The notes under the pieces were generated by a model, which made no database searches, was not told where the DNA came from, and was given only the letters and a program-made list of their open reading frames with translations. A DNA stretch of 64,000 nt from positions 62,001-126,000 of the forward strand of contig NZ_LJHV01000011.1 in assembly GCF_001296025.1 (NCBI RefSeq). The letters are read 5' to 3'. The translations under genes and the position numbers were made by a program. Positions 16,679-25,475 of the stretch are shown piece after piece (position 1 is the stretch's first letter; every line of letters begins with the position of its first letter). The DNA comes from Porphyrobacter sp. AAP60. GTDB lineage: Bacteria; Pseudomonadota; Alphaproteobacteria; Sphingomonadales; Sphingomonadaceae.

Positions 16679-17881
16679 ATGGTGACGCCCGCCGATCTGC
16701 CCCACGTGCATCAGCGCGTCCTTGCGCTTGATGTGCTGCGGGGGATTGCAGTGATCGGGATCGTGGGCATGAATGTCCACGCTTTCGCCCTGCCGGGGCC
16801 GGCATACTACAACCCTTTGTCCTATGGTGGCACCGGCCCGGTGGATTACTGGGTATGGCTTGGCAGCTTCGTTTTCATCGAAGACAAGTTCCGCACGCTG
16901 TTTGCGATGCTGTTCGGCGTCGGCTGTCTGATCCTGCTGGAAAAGGGCGGTGTGCGTCCGTGGCGCGCGCACTATGCGCGGATGGCGGTGCTGTTCGTGA
17001 TCGGCCTTGTCCATGCCATTTTGCTGGCCAGCAATGATGTTCTGCGGGCTTATGCGCTGGCCGGATTGGCGCTGCCGCTGCTGGCGGGATTATCGGCGCG
17101 GGCGCTGGTTTCTGTCGCGATTGGTCTCATCCTGGTCCATCTTGCCCTGGGCTTGGCCGTCCTTGGTGCGCCCTTGGCCGATTTTCACATGAAACATTCC
17201 GGCACGGATGCGCTGTTGTGGGCAGAGCGGCAGTTCGGCCGTGATCCGGCGGCGATCACCATGCTGCTGGAACAGGGGCGTGAGGGGTTGGGAGAGCGGA
17301 TCGCCCGCCGCTCGAATGGTATTCCGGCACAGTTGCGAGTGCTGGTAGCCTCGCTGCCGCTGAACCTTGCAGCCATGACGCTGGGCATGGGGCTGTGGAA
17401 GGCGGGGATGCTGAAGGGGCAATGGCGTGCTTTCCTGCTGCAACGGCTGGCTGCGGGCAGTGCGCTGGTGGCGCTGCCAGGATTGCTGTTGCTGGCGGCA
17501 TCGCTGGTGGCAGAGGGCTTTCCCGCAGCGCTGGTCGGGCCGGTTGCGCTGGTGCTCTCGGCCCCGTTCGATACGTTGCTGGGGCTGAGCTATGCCGCGC
17601 TGGTGATGGCGTTTGTTTCACGTGCAACCTTGCTAACCCGCACGCTGGCTGCGGTCGGCAGGTTGTCGCTGACCAACTATCTGATGACCAGTCTGATCCT
17701 TGCCGGGATCTTCGCTGGCTGGGGGCTGGGGCTGTTTGGCGAAGTCACCCGGTGGCAGGCCTTCGCGCTTGGGTTGGTTCCGGTCGCCGCGATGTTGGGG
17801 TGGTCGCTGCCATGGGTCAGCCACGTCGGCCAGGGCCCGGTCGAACGGGCGTGGCGCACAGGGGCTAAAGCCCTGTCCTAA
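16679..17881 (+). CDS. DUF418 family inner membrane protein
   Basis: A 400-residue protein resembling the YeiB/DUF418 family. The opening RVLALDVLRGIAVIGIVGMN is typical, and about nine to ten membrane helices follow. The C-terminal DUF418 part includes GRLSLTNYLMTSLI. The N-terminal LDVLRG motif recalls heparan-alpha-glucosaminide acetyltransferase and acyltransferase_3-like proteins, so a role in transfer of acyl groups across the membrane is possible but unproven. Start is ATG at 16679, soon after metK. It overlaps the convergent CoA-transferase gene by 4 bases. A degenerate parS-like sequence lies within it (17614-17629). Confidence 0.8.
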   Translation: MVTPADLPHVHQRVLALDVLRGIAVIGIVGMNVHAFALPGPAYYNPLSYGGTGPVDYWVWLGSFVFIEDKFRTLFAMLFGVGCLILLEKGGVRPWRAHYARMAVLFVIGLVHAILLASNDVLRAYALAGLALPLLAGLSARALVSVAIGLILVHLALGLAVLGAPLADFHMKHSGTDALLWAERQFGRDPAAITMLLEQGREGLGERIARRSNGIPAQLRVLVASLPLNLAAMTLGMGLWKAGMLKGQWRAFLLQRLAAGSALVALPGLLLLAASLVAEGFPAALVGPVALVLSAPFDTLLGLSYAALVMAFVSRATLLTRTLAAVGRLSLTNYLMTSLILAGIFAGWGLGLFGEVTRWQAFALGLVPVAAMLGWSLPWVSHVGQGPVERAWRTGAKALS

Positions 17882-19029
17882 CCGTCTTCTCCGTGGATTG
17901 GAGAAGGACGGTCAAACGCCAGTTCAGCGTCGGAGAATGTGAACGGGCTGCGCACCCCCGCCATCCCGCCAAGCTCCACCCGCATCCCGCGGGCGATCAC
18001 CTGCGGATCGGCAAAAACCTCGTCCAGCCGGTTGATTGGCCCCGCTGGAACGCCTGCCGCATGGCACGCATCCAGCAGGCCCTGCTTTGTAAAGCCGATC
18101 GTGGCGGCCGCGATTTCGGCATCGAGAGCCTGGGCATTGGCCGTCCGGTCACCATTGGTGATGAAGCGCGGGTCGTTGGCCAGATGCACTAACCCCAGCA
18201 CGTCCATCAGCTTGCGGAACAGCCTGTCATTGGCAGGGGCTAGGATGACGTGACCATCGCTCACCGCAAACACCCCGTAAGGCGCAACCTGCGCGTGGGC
18301 ATTGCCCATGCGCGGCGGATTTTCGCCAGTGGTGAACATATAGGTCGCCTGATTGGCGAGCAGCCCGACCGAACAATCGAGCAGGCTCATATCGACCTGC
18401 TGGCCCCGTCCTGTCCGCGCCCGCATCAGCAGCGCGGCCTGCACGCCGTTGGCGGCCCAGATGCCAGTGGTGATGTCGCTGATCGAAACCCCCATCTTGA
18501 CCGGATGGCCATCAGGCTCGCCGGTCAGCGACATCAGCCCGCTCATGCCCTGTGCAACAAAGTCGTACCCCGCCTCATGCGCTCTCGGCCCGGTCTGGCC
18601 GAAGCCGGTGATGGAGCAATAGACGAGGGCAGGATTGGCCGCCGCAAGACTTGCGTAGTCGAGCCCGAATTTGGCGAGGCTGCCGGTCTTGAAATTCTCG
18701 ATCAGCACGTCGGCGTCGGCGCACAGCGCTTTCACCCGCGCAAGATCGTCCGGATCGCCAAAGTCGGCGATGACCGAGCGTTTGCCGCGATTGCAGGCGT
18801 GATAATAGGCGGCCTCGCGGTGGACTGTGCCCTGTGCGTCGGTGCGCTCGACCCACGGCGGCCCCCACAGCCGGGTGCCATCCCCTTCGGGGCTTTCCAC
18901 CTTGATCACATCCGCGCCAAGATCGGCAAGAATCTGTCCGCAGAACGGCCCGGCCAGCACGCGCGCCAGTTCCACCACCTTGAGACCCGCCAGCGGCGCG
19001 TCGGGGTTGCGCGGTTCGGCCAGCCACAT
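17878..19029 (-). CDS. Class III CoA-transferase (CaiB/BaiF family)
   Basis: A 383-residue member of the formyl-CoA transferase/CaiB family. Motifs include LKVVELARVLAGPFCGQILADLGADVIKVE at the start (key LAGPF and ADVIKVE), NRGKRSV, and DFVAQGMSG, in which Asp is the usual catalytic residue. It moves CoA between carboxylic acids; the substrate cannot be read from sequence. It is the last gene of a five-gene operon starting at scoA, 2 bases after the alpha/beta hydrolase, which suggests joint action on organic acids or acyl-CoA compounds. Confidence 0.9.
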   Translation of the reverse strand: MWLAEPRNPDAPLAGLKVVELARVLAGPFCGQILADLGADVIKVESPEGDGTRLWGPPWVERTDAQGTVHREAAYYHACNRGKRSVIADFGDPDDLARVKALCADADVLIENFKTGSLAKFGLDYASLAAANPALVYCSITGFGQTGPRAHEAGYDFVAQGMSGLMSLTGEPDGHPVKMGVSISDITTGIWAANGVQAALLMRARTGRGQQVDMSLLDCSVGLLANQATYMFTTGENPPRMGNAHAQVAPYGVFAVSDGHVILAPANDRLFRKLMDVLGLVHLANDPRFITNGDRTANAQALDAEIAAATIGFTKQGLLDACHAAGVPAGPINRLDEVFADPQVIARGMRVELGGMAGVRSPFTFSDAELAFDRPSPIHGEDG

Positions 19030-19031
19030 CG

Positions 19032-19916
19032 CTATTCGCCCAGATGCTGCCGCAGGAATGCCACACTGTCGGCAAGTACCGGCCCCTTGCTGCGGAAGGG
19101 TTTGGAAAGCGCCATCACAACTTCTTCGTGATCCAGCGGCCCGTAGTTCTTGACCTCCACCGGCGCGTCCATTTCGCGCAGCTTTGCACCGAGGTTATTG
19201 GCGTTCCGTGGGCGCACCGTCTCGTCACCCTCGGATGTCACCAGCAACAATGCCGGGGCATCCTTACGGGCGAAGGTGATCGGCTGTGTCGCTTCGGGCT
19301 GCGGCCACTGGCTGAACGCTGCAATTGATCGCGGGCTGTCGAAGGGGTAGAAGTCATAGGGCCCGGACAGGCCGACGCCCGCCTTGATGAAGCCCGGATC
19401 GACCCCGGCAGCTTCCAGCCGCTGCGAATCGAGCGCCAGCATCACCGCCTGATAGGCACCCGCGGAATGCCCCATCACCGCTACCCGCGCCGGATCACCG
19501 CCATTCTCTGCGATATTGGCCTGCACCCATGCGACCGCCTCCGCACCATCATCAAGGAAGGCGGGAAACAGCACATCCGGCACCTTGCGGTAATCGGGGA
19601 TCACCACAAGAAACCCCTCGCGCGCCAGCGCACGCCCGGCAAAGGCATAGGCGGCACGGTCCCCCTTGGCCCAGCCGCCGCCGTACCAGAAGATAACCAC
19701 TGGCAGGGCGCCAGCAGATGGGTTCTCCGGCGCCCAGATATCGAGCGTTTGCCCGTGAGCACCGAACGCCAGCCCTTCGGCCAACTGCCGCGCGCCTGCA
19801 CCGCCGCCCGATACCCGGTCATAGACCGACAGCAGGCGCGGGGGCGAGGTAAAGGCGAGGATGCCGCCGATCACGAGAACAAGCGCCAGCGCGGCGACCG
19901 CAATTCCACGCTTCAT
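19032..19916 (-). CDS. Alpha/beta hydrolase, carboxylesterase-like, membrane-anchored or exported
   Basis: A 294-residue protein from the ATG at 19916, which shares one base with the scoB stop (TGATG). An N-terminal hydrophobic stretch (GIAVAALALVLVIGGILAF) is a signal peptide or anchor, placing the enzyme in the periplasm. The oxyanion loop reads IFWYGGGW, the nucleophile elbow is GHSAGAY, and late Asp (EGDETVRP) and His (GPLDHEEV) complete a plausible triad. It resembles BD-FAE and kynurenine formamidase-like esterases. Substrate is unknown; operon position with CoA-transferases suggests ester cleavage upstream of acid activation. Confidence 0.85.
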   Translation of the reverse strand: MKRGIAVAALALVLVIGGILAFTSPPRLLSVYDRVSGGGAGARQLAEGLAFGAHGQTLDIWAPENPSAGALPVVIFWYGGGWAKGDRAAYAFAGRALAREGFLVVIPDYRKVPDVLFPAFLDDGAEAVAWVQANIAENGGDPARVAVMGHSAGAYQAVMLALDSQRLEAAGVDPGFIKAGVGLSGPYDFYPFDSPRSIAAFSQWPQPEATQPITFARKDAPALLLVTSEGDETVRPRNANNLGAKLREMDAPVEVKNYGPLDHEEVVMALSKPFRSKGPVLADSVAFLRQHLGE

Positions 19917-20566
19917 CACGCCGCGTAATGCGCGGTGGTGGTGGCGGCGATGTCGGCCTCTGTTACACCCGGCGCCATTTCGATCAGGCTGAACGGGCTG
20001 GCGTGATCGGGCCGGGCGAACACCGCAAGATTGGTGATCACCATGTCCACAACCCCTGCGCCGGTCAGCGGCAGAGTGCAGGCCGGGATGAACTTGGGGC
20101 TGCCGTCCTTGGCGGTGTGATCCATCACGACGATGATCTTTTTCACGCCCGCAACCAGATCCATTGCCCCGCCCATGCCCTTGATCATCTTGCCGGGGAT
20201 CATCCAGTTGGCGATGTCGCCGTTCTCGGCCACTTCCATCGCGCCCAGCACGGTCAGGTCGATATGCCCCCCTCGGATCATCGCGAAACTGGTCGCACTG
20301 TCGAAGTAGGCGCTGTGCGGCAGTTCACTGATGGTCTGCTTGCCGGCATTGATCAGATCGGCATCCACCTCGTCATCATAGGGGAACGGGCCGATGCCCA
20401 GCATGCCGTTTTCGCTTTGCAGGGTCACCATCATGCCTTCGGGGATGTGGTTGGCCACCAACGTCGGGATGCCGATGCCGAGATTGACGTAATATCCATC
20501 CTGCAACTCGCTCGCCGCACGGGCGGCCATTTCATCGCGAGTCCAGCCGGCGGGAAGCGTGCTCAT
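19916..20566 (-). CDS. scoB: 3-oxoacid CoA-transferase subunit B
   Basis: A 216-residue beta subunit of a succinyl-CoA:3-ketoacid (or acetoacetate) CoA-transferase. The catalytic Glu lies in the expected [13 protein letters not shown] segment, and [14 protein letters not shown] and [10 protein letters not shown] are family-typical. It works with ScoA to activate acetoacetate with CoA taken from succinyl-CoA or another donor. It overlaps the lipoprotein gene (ATGA) and, by one base, the hydrolase. Unusually it is separated from scoA by that lipoprotein gene. Confidence 0.94.
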   Translation of the reverse strand: MSTLPAGWTRDEMAARAASELQDGYYVNLGIGIPTLVANHIPEGMMVTLQSENGMLGIGPFPYDDEVDADLINAGKQTISELPHSAYFDSATSFAMIRGGHIDLTVLGAMEVAENGDIANWMIPGKMIKGMGGAMDLVAGVKKIIVVMDHTAKDGSPKFIPACTLPLTGAGVVDMVITNLAVFARPDHASPFSLIEMAPGVTEADIAATTTAHYAA

Positions 20567-21558
20567 TGGCCTTCGCCCTTGTTGTCAGGAAACACTTGGT
20601 CGATCAGGAACCAGCCGTCACCGATCACATTTTCAAGTCCGGCGCCTGCTTCGGGATTGCGCAGATACTTGTAACGCTCGTCGAAATCGGCGCGTTCGTC
20701 ACCTGCGATGGCGATGATGCAGGTGATACCGGCGAGGTTCTCCATGCGTAGCTGTTTGCGATCAGTGCCGTCGCGGCTGAGCGAGATGATGTCCTCACCC
20801 CGCGGGTCGAGCCCTGATTGCTCCAGCGCGGTGCGCAGTCCGCCGGACCGGTTAACCGACAGGTCGGAAAGCCATGCAATCACCACTCCGGCCTCACGCA
20901 TCACCGCAAGGCCCAGCGCCAGACCGGGCTGCTTTTCCGGATTGGCAGGCGGATCGAAGACGCCTCCCGCCGGGTCGAGGTCGATCAGCGCAACCGGTTG
21001 TTCGCCCGCCGCGCACTGGCGGCGCTTGCCATCAAGCTCGATCGGATCGGCCAGCATCGCCGAAAGCGCACCCTTGTCGGACGTTGTTCCACTCGCAAGG
21101 TTGCGCCCATACCGCACGAATTGGGCAAAGCCCGTTTGCTGTGAAGCGGTGGGCGAAATGGGCGGGGCAGCGTTCGGAGCCGCCGCTGCGGCCGGGGGTG
21201 TGGCGGGTGCGGGGGCTGGCGGAGGCGGCAGCACTGTCGGTGCGGCAGCAACTACGGGTGCAGGCGTCGTCACCGCAGATGCGACAGCTGGGATCGCCGG
21301 AACCTGAACGGTCGATGCTGGGCTGGCGGGCGGTTCGATGGTGGGGGAGGGGGGCGAAGGTGCCACCGCTACTGCCGGTTGCGATGCAGAGGCGGACACG
21401 AGGGCCGCATCCGGGTTCACGGACCCGTCCTTGCCGTCGACCCGGCTGCCGACAATCGCTGATCCGGCCAACGCCGGAATGGCCACTGCGACACAGCCGG
21501 AAAGGGATGTCCCTGCCAGTGCCAGCAAGGGCAAAAGTGCAAGCCTGCGATTGATCAT
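20563..21558 (-). CDS. Lipoprotein with Pro/Ala-rich linker and HAD-like domain
   Basis: A 331-residue protein of no named family that I recognise. A signal peptide ends in lipobox LSGC with Cys22. Residues about 50-130 are Pro/Ala/Val-rich, like an envelope-spanning linker. From about 185 the sequence resembles a HAD fold: [10 protein letters not shown] as motif I (DxD retained), AWLSD as motif II, RKQ as motif III Lys, and [11 protein letters not shown] as motif IV. That suggests a periplasmic phosphatase or a degenerate relative. It overlaps scoA and scoB by 4 bases each, so it is translated with both. Motif assignment is by eye and only moderately certain. Confidence 0.65.
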   Translation of the reverse strand: MINRRLALLPLLALAGTSLSGCVAVAIPALAGSAIVGSRVDGKDGSVNPDAALVSASASQPAVAVAPSPPSPTIEPPASPASTVQVPAIPAVASAVTTPAPVVAAAPTVLPPPPAPAPATPPAAAAAPNAAPPISPTASQQTGFAQFVRYGRNLASGTTSDKGALSAMLADPIELDGKRRQCAAGEQPVALIDLDPAGGVFDPPANPEKQPGLALGLAVMREAGVVIAWLSDLSVNRSGGLRTALEQSGLDPRGEDIISLSRDGTDRKQLRMENLAGITCIIAIAGDERADFDERYKYLRNPEAGAGLENVIGDGWFLIDQVFPDNKGEGQ

Positions 21559-22277
21559 ACGACTTCCCTCTCGCGTACCGTCCTGAACTCGATCTTCTTG
21601 TCATAAGGAGCGCCGGGCACAATGCGATTCACGAACACGCCGGCAAGGTGTATCTGATCGGGATCGAGCGCGCCCGCGGGCACCACTTCCTCCACCTCGG
21701 CAACGCAGATTCGGCCGCAGGTCGCAGCGGGGAGGTTGAAGTTGCGCGCCGTTTTGCGGAACACAAGGTTGCCGGTCTCGTCGGCCTTCCACGCCTTGAT
21801 GATGGCCAGATCGGCAAAAATGCCCTCTTCGAGGATGTAGGTCTGCATCACCCCGTCGCGGTCGGTAAACTGTTTATGTTCCTTGCCCTTGGCAACTTCG
21901 GTGCCCACCCCGGTGCGGGTGTAGAAGCCGGGGATGCCCGCACCGCCTGCGCGCATCCGCTCGGCCAGCGTGCCCTGCGGGCAGAATTCGACTTCGAGTT
22001 CGCCGGAAAGATACTGCCGTTCGAACTCCTTGTTCTCCCCGACATAGGAACTGATCATTTTTTTCACCTGGCGGGTGCGCAGCAGCTTGCCGATGCCTTC
22101 ATTGTCGATCCCGGCATTGTTGCTGGCAAAGGTGAGGCCGGTGACCCCGCTGTCGCGGATCGCATCAAGCAGCCGTTCCGGAAGGCCGCACAGGCCAAAA
22201 CCGCCTGCTGCGATGAGCATATCGTTCGTCAGAACACCATTAAGCGCGCTGGTGGCATCGGGGTAGATTTTCGTCAT
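21555..22277 (-). CDS. scoA: 3-oxoacid CoA-transferase subunit A
   Basis: A 240-residue alpha subunit (ATG at 22277; the open frame runs 19 codons further without homology). Typical blocks are GGFGLCGLPERLLDAI, SNNAGIDNEGIGKLL, and GGAGIPGFYTRTGVGTE. Together with ScoB it forms the CoA-transferase that converts acetoacetate to acetoacetyl-CoA. It heads the operon scoA-lipoprotein-scoB-hydrolase-CoA-transferase III. The gap before it, shared with the divergent AAA ATPase gene, contains TGCA-type palindromes that may be operators. Confidence 0.94.
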   Translation of the reverse strand: MTKIYPDATSALNGVLTNDMLIAAGGFGLCGLPERLLDAIRDSGVTGLTFASNNAGIDNEGIGKLLRTRQVKKMISSYVGENKEFERQYLSGELEVEFCPQGTLAERMRAGGAGIPGFYTRTGVGTEVAKGKEHKQFTDRDGVMQTYILEEGIFADLAIIKAWKADETGNLVFRKTARNFNLPAATCGRICVAEVEEVVPAGALDPDQIHLAGVFVNRIVPGAPYDKKIEFRTVREREVV

Positions 22278-22479
22278 AGTTAGGGCCTGCTCGCTCACTC
22301 GTCCGGCAAGTCCATGCCGTCTGCGGAATGTCACGAAGGCTGATTAGTGACTTCGGAGCGCGCTGTCACGCCTTGCGAGTCGCAAAGGTGAATTGCCATT
22401 CATGTTGCAGCGCGGCAGGAAAAATTTGCCGAATTTTTGCCCAAAACCTGGTGCAGTGCCGATAAATTGGGCAGTTCTG

Positions 22480-22534
22480 TGCAATGTTTTGCATAAAATC
22501 TGTCGCAAACTGCCATAGATTGCATGTTATGCAA
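22480..22534. promoter_or_regulatory. TGCA-type palindromes between scoA and the AAA ATPase gene
   Basis: Two perfect inverted repeats, TGCAA-TGTT-TTGCA (22480-22493) and TTGCAT-GTT-ATGCAA (22520-22534), lie in an AT-richer stretch about 200 bases before scoA. Further TTGCA and CTGCA copies follow to 22580. They look like operator sites for a dimeric regulator. The regulator is not identified; TGC-rich sites are known for PhaR, but the link is speculation. Confidence 0.45.
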
Positions 22535-22555
22535 CTCAATATGTAGCTTTCGCAC

Positions 22556-22648
22556 TTGCACAAAGGTTTGCAGTGCTGCATATGCGAAGTGCCTTTCAGG
22601 CATCCTCTCCCAAACTTTCAAGCCCGGCACTCGTGCCGGGCTTTTTTC
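22556..22648 (+). ncRNA. Candidate small RNA ending in an orphan intrinsic terminator
   Basis: A strong terminator AGCCCGGCAC-TC-GTGCCGGGCT then TTTTT (22621-22647) has no gene before it on this strand. Upstream are TTGCAC (22556-22561), 17 bases and CATATG (22579-22584), a possible promoter. The transcript, from about 22590, would have a small stem TGCC-TTTCA-GGCA, then an unpaired stretch with CCTCTCCC, which could pair with Shine-Dalgarno sequences, then the terminator. The size would be near 60 nt. It might also start further upstream. Confidence 0.5.
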
Positions 22649-22811
22649 TTGTCCGGCCCGGATTGCGCCGCCAGCGGGCAGTTTCTGGAGGGAGAGAGCG
22701 GCGAGCGTGTATGGTAGTGGCAACGCCTTGCCGCGCAGAGATTGCATTCGCAATTCCCGGTTCCTAGCTATCGGTCTCATCAAACGACTGTCCGCAACAC
22801 AGGAATTGCCC

Positions 22812-25118
22812 ATGGCCGACGCCGAAACTGTCACTCCCAGCCGCAGCGCGCGCCTTCAGGTCGCGCCCGCCCGGCAGGAGGAATCGGGGCAGGGCATCGC
22901 TCGCATGCCGCGATCCGCGTTTCAGAAGCTCGGCATAACCGAAGGCGACGTGGTCGAGATCAAGGGCAAGCGCACCACGGCTGCAATCGCCATGGCGGCC
23001 TATCCTGAAGACGATGCGCTGGATGTGGTGCGGCTGGATGGCTTGCAACGCGGCAATGCCGAGGCAGGATCGGGCGAGCATGTCGAAATCACCCGCGCCG
23101 AATCGCGCCCAGCGACCCGCGTCGTCTTCGCTCCCGCCCAGCGCGAGATGCGATTGCAGGGGCCAACCCAGGCGTTGAAGCGCAATTTCTTCCGCCGCCC
23201 GCTGGTGGCTGGCGATCTGGTCGCCACCACCGGGCAGCAGCCGGTGCAGAACATGCCGGCCGATGTTCGCCAGCTGTTGCGCGCGCCAGCCTATGCTTTG
23301 ACCCAGATCAGGCTCACCGTAGCTTCGACCAGCCCCAAGGGAATCGTCCATATCGACGAGAATACCGAGGTCGAACTGCGCGCCGAATTCGAAGAGGCGC
23401 GCGATGGCCGCGCGGTGGTCAATTACGACGACGTCGGCGGGATGGAGGAAACCATCCGGGCTTTGCGCGAGATGGTCGAACTGCCGCTGCGCTATCCCGA
23501 ACTTTTCATTCGTCTGGGTGTGGAACCGCCCAAGGGCGTGCTGCTGCACGGCCCGCCGGGCACTGGCAAGACCCGTCTTGCGCAAGCGGTGGCAAATGAA
23601 AGCGACGCGGAATTCTTCACCATCAACGGCCCGGAAATCATGGGTTCGGGTTATGGCGAATCCGAAAAGCGCCTGCGCGAAGTGTTCGAGGAGGCAAGCC
23701 GCGCAGCCCCCGCAATCATCTTCATCGACGAGATCGACTCAATCGCGCCAAAGCGCACGCAGGTGCCCGGCGAGGCGGAAAAGCGTCTTGTTGCCCAATT
23801 GCTTACCCTGATGGACGGACTGGAAAAGCGCGCCAACGTGGTCGTTATCGCCGCCACCAACCGGCCCGACGCGATTGACGAGGCGCTGCGCCGCCCCGGC
23901 CGGTTCGACCGCGAAATCGTGATCGGCGTGCCCGATCAGCGCGGCCGCCGCGAGGTTCTGGCGATTCACACCCGCGGGATGCCGCTGGAAAGCGCCGTCG
24001 ATCTGGATGAGCTCGCCCGCGTCACTCACGGCTATGTCGGCGCGGACATTGCCGCGCTTGCCCGCGAGGCTGCGATCGAGGCAGTGCGGCGGATCATGCC
24101 GCGGCTCGATCTGGATGAACGCACGATCCCGCCCGAAGTGCTGGAAGACCTGTGCGTATCGCGTGACGATTTCCTCGCTGCATTGAAGCGCGTCCAGCCT
24201 TCGGCGATGCGCGAAGTTATGGTGCAGATGCCCAATGTCGGCTGGGACGATATCGGCGGTGTCGGCGATGCCATCGACAAGCTGAAAGAGGGGATCGAAC
24301 TGCCCCTGAAGAATGCCGAGGCGTTCCGGCGGCTCGGCATCCGCCCGGCCAAGGGCTTCCTACTCTATGGCCCGCCGGGCACCGGCAAGACCCTGCTGGC
24401 CAAGGCGGTCGCCAAGGAGGCGGAGGCCAATTTCATCTCGATGAAATCCTCCGATCTGCTGTCGAAATGGTACGGCGAAAGCGAACAGCAGATCGCCAAG
24501 CTGTTTGCCCGCGCCCGCGCGGTTGCGCCCTGCGTGGTGTTCATCGACGAAATCGATAGCCTCGTTCCGGCACGCGGCAGCGGGCAGGGCGAACCGCAGG
24601 TTACGGGCCGCGTCGTCAACACCATCCTTGCCGAAATGGACGGGCTGGAAGAGCTGCAATCGGTGATCGTCATCGGCGCGACCAACCGCCCGGCGCTGGT
24701 CGATCCGGCGCTGCTGCGGCCCGGCCGGTTCGACGAACTGGTTTACGTGGGCACCCCCGATAAGGAAGGCCGCGAGCACATTCTGGGCATTCACACGGCG
24801 AAAATGCCGCTGGCGGATGACGTCGAGCTTGGCAAGATTGCGGCGCAGACCGAGCGGTTTACCGGTGCGGATCTGGAAGATGTGGTGCGGCGCGCGGGGC
24901 TTGGCGCGCTGCGGCGGGCCGGCGGAGAGGTGGAAAAAGTGGAAGCGCAGGATTTCGATTCCGCGCTGAAGGATTCCCGCGCCACCGTCACGCCGCAGAT
25001 GGAGGACGAGTACAAGAAGATGCGCGGCGAGTTGAAAAAGCGCGCTGCCGCGGTGCAGCCGATCGGCTTTCTTTCGCCCGACATGCTGACCCCGACACGC
25101 GAGAAGAAACACGATTAG
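22812..25118 (+). CDS. CDC48/VAT-family tandem AAA ATPase
   Basis: A 768-residue protein with the layout of archaeal VAT and eukaryotic Cdc48/p97. The N domain (about 10-190) contains [21 protein letters not shown], and two AAA modules follow. Walker A sites are GPPGTGKT at 247-254 and again at 520-527; Walker B sites are [14 protein letters not shown] and [14 protein letters not shown], and sensor motifs [17 protein letters not shown] and [17 protein letters not shown] are intact. Such ATPases unfold or disassemble protein complexes. The ATG at 22812 (MADAETV) fits the family start. A parS site lies just after the gene. Confidence 0.92.
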   Translation: MADAETVTPSRSARLQVAPARQEESGQGIARMPRSAFQKLGITEGDVVEIKGKRTTAAIAMAAYPEDDALDVVRLDGLQRGNAEAGSGEHVEITRAESRPATRVVFAPAQREMRLQGPTQALKRNFFRRPLVAGDLVATTGQQPVQNMPADVRQLLRAPAYALTQIRLTVASTSPKGIVHIDENTEVELRAEFEEARDGRAVVNYDDVGGMEETIRALREMVELPLRYPELFIRLGVEPPKGVLLHGPPGTGKTRLAQAVANESDAEFFTINGPEIMGSGYGESEKRLREVFEEASRAAPAIIFIDEIDSIAPKRTQVPGEAEKRLVAQLLTLMDGLEKRANVVVIAATNRPDAIDEALRRPGRFDREIVIGVPDQRGRREVLAIHTRGMPLESAVDLDELARVTHGYVGADIAALAREAAIEAVRRIMPRLDLDERTIPPEVLEDLCVSRDDFLAALKRVQPSAMREVMVQMPNVGWDDIGGVGDAIDKLKEGIELPLKNAEAFRRLGIRPAKGFLLYGPPGTGKTLLAKAVAKEAEANFISMKSSDLLSKWYGESEQQIAKLFARARAVAPCVVFIDEIDSLVPARGSGQGEPQVTGRVVNTILAEMDGLEELQSVIVIGATNRPALVDPALLRPGRFDELVYVGTPDKEGREHILGIHTAKMPLADDVELGKIAAQTERFTGADLEDVVRRAGLGALRRAGGEVEKVEAQDFDSALKDSRATVTPQMEDEYKKMRGELKKRAAAVQPIGFLSPDMLTPTREKKHD

Positions 25119-25139
25119 GCAGGTGCAGTGCTCGCAAAA

Positions 25140-25155
25140 TGTTTCACGTGAAACA
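25140..25155. other. parS: parS chromosome partitioning site
   Basis: The 16-bp palindrome TGTTTCACGTGAAACA matches the widely conserved chromosomal parS sequence without mismatch. ParB loads here, spreads, and recruits SMC; parS sites cluster near the replication origin in most bacteria. The site is intergenic, between the AAA ATPase gene and a small membrane protein gene. Confidence 0.93.
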
Positions 25156-25223
25156 TTGGGCGGACACTGGCTTCGCCCCCTCTACGTGCAGCAAGAGGGG
25201 GTCAAGAAGGGTCTAAAGGGGGT

Positions 25224-25475
25224 CTAGTCAGCGTCTAAACCGGCTTGGAAACGCCGCCGCACAGCGAACAAAAGACCGCCGAGCAGGAAAAGCGACACAG
25301 CAAGAACCGCGAGGACGGTGACCGATTGTTCGTGCAAAACGGTTGCCGTGCTTTCGTCGAAATACCGGCCTTGCGCGTTGTAGGGAAGGCCGCGGCGCTC
25401 GAACCAGATAAAGGCGCTGGCACCTGCCGCCGCCCATGCAACGATTGCCGCGATCAGCAGCGCCCGCTGCCTCAA
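25224..25475 (-). CDS. Small two-helix inner membrane protein
   Basis: About 83 residues from a TTG at 25475 that overlaps the polA stop (TTGA); a GTG at 25490 would add five. Two membrane helices (LLIAAIVAWAAAGASAFIWF and VTVLAVLAVSLFLLGGLLFAV) flank a periplasmic loop with NAQGRYFDESTATVLHEQ. The family is not recognised. It is probably translated with polA, being directly downstream on the same strand. Confidence 0.6.
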   Translation of the reverse strand: MRQRALLIAAIVAWAAAGASAFIWFERRGLPYNAQGRYFDESTATVLHEQSVTVLAVLAVSLFLLGGLLFAVRRRFQAGLDAD

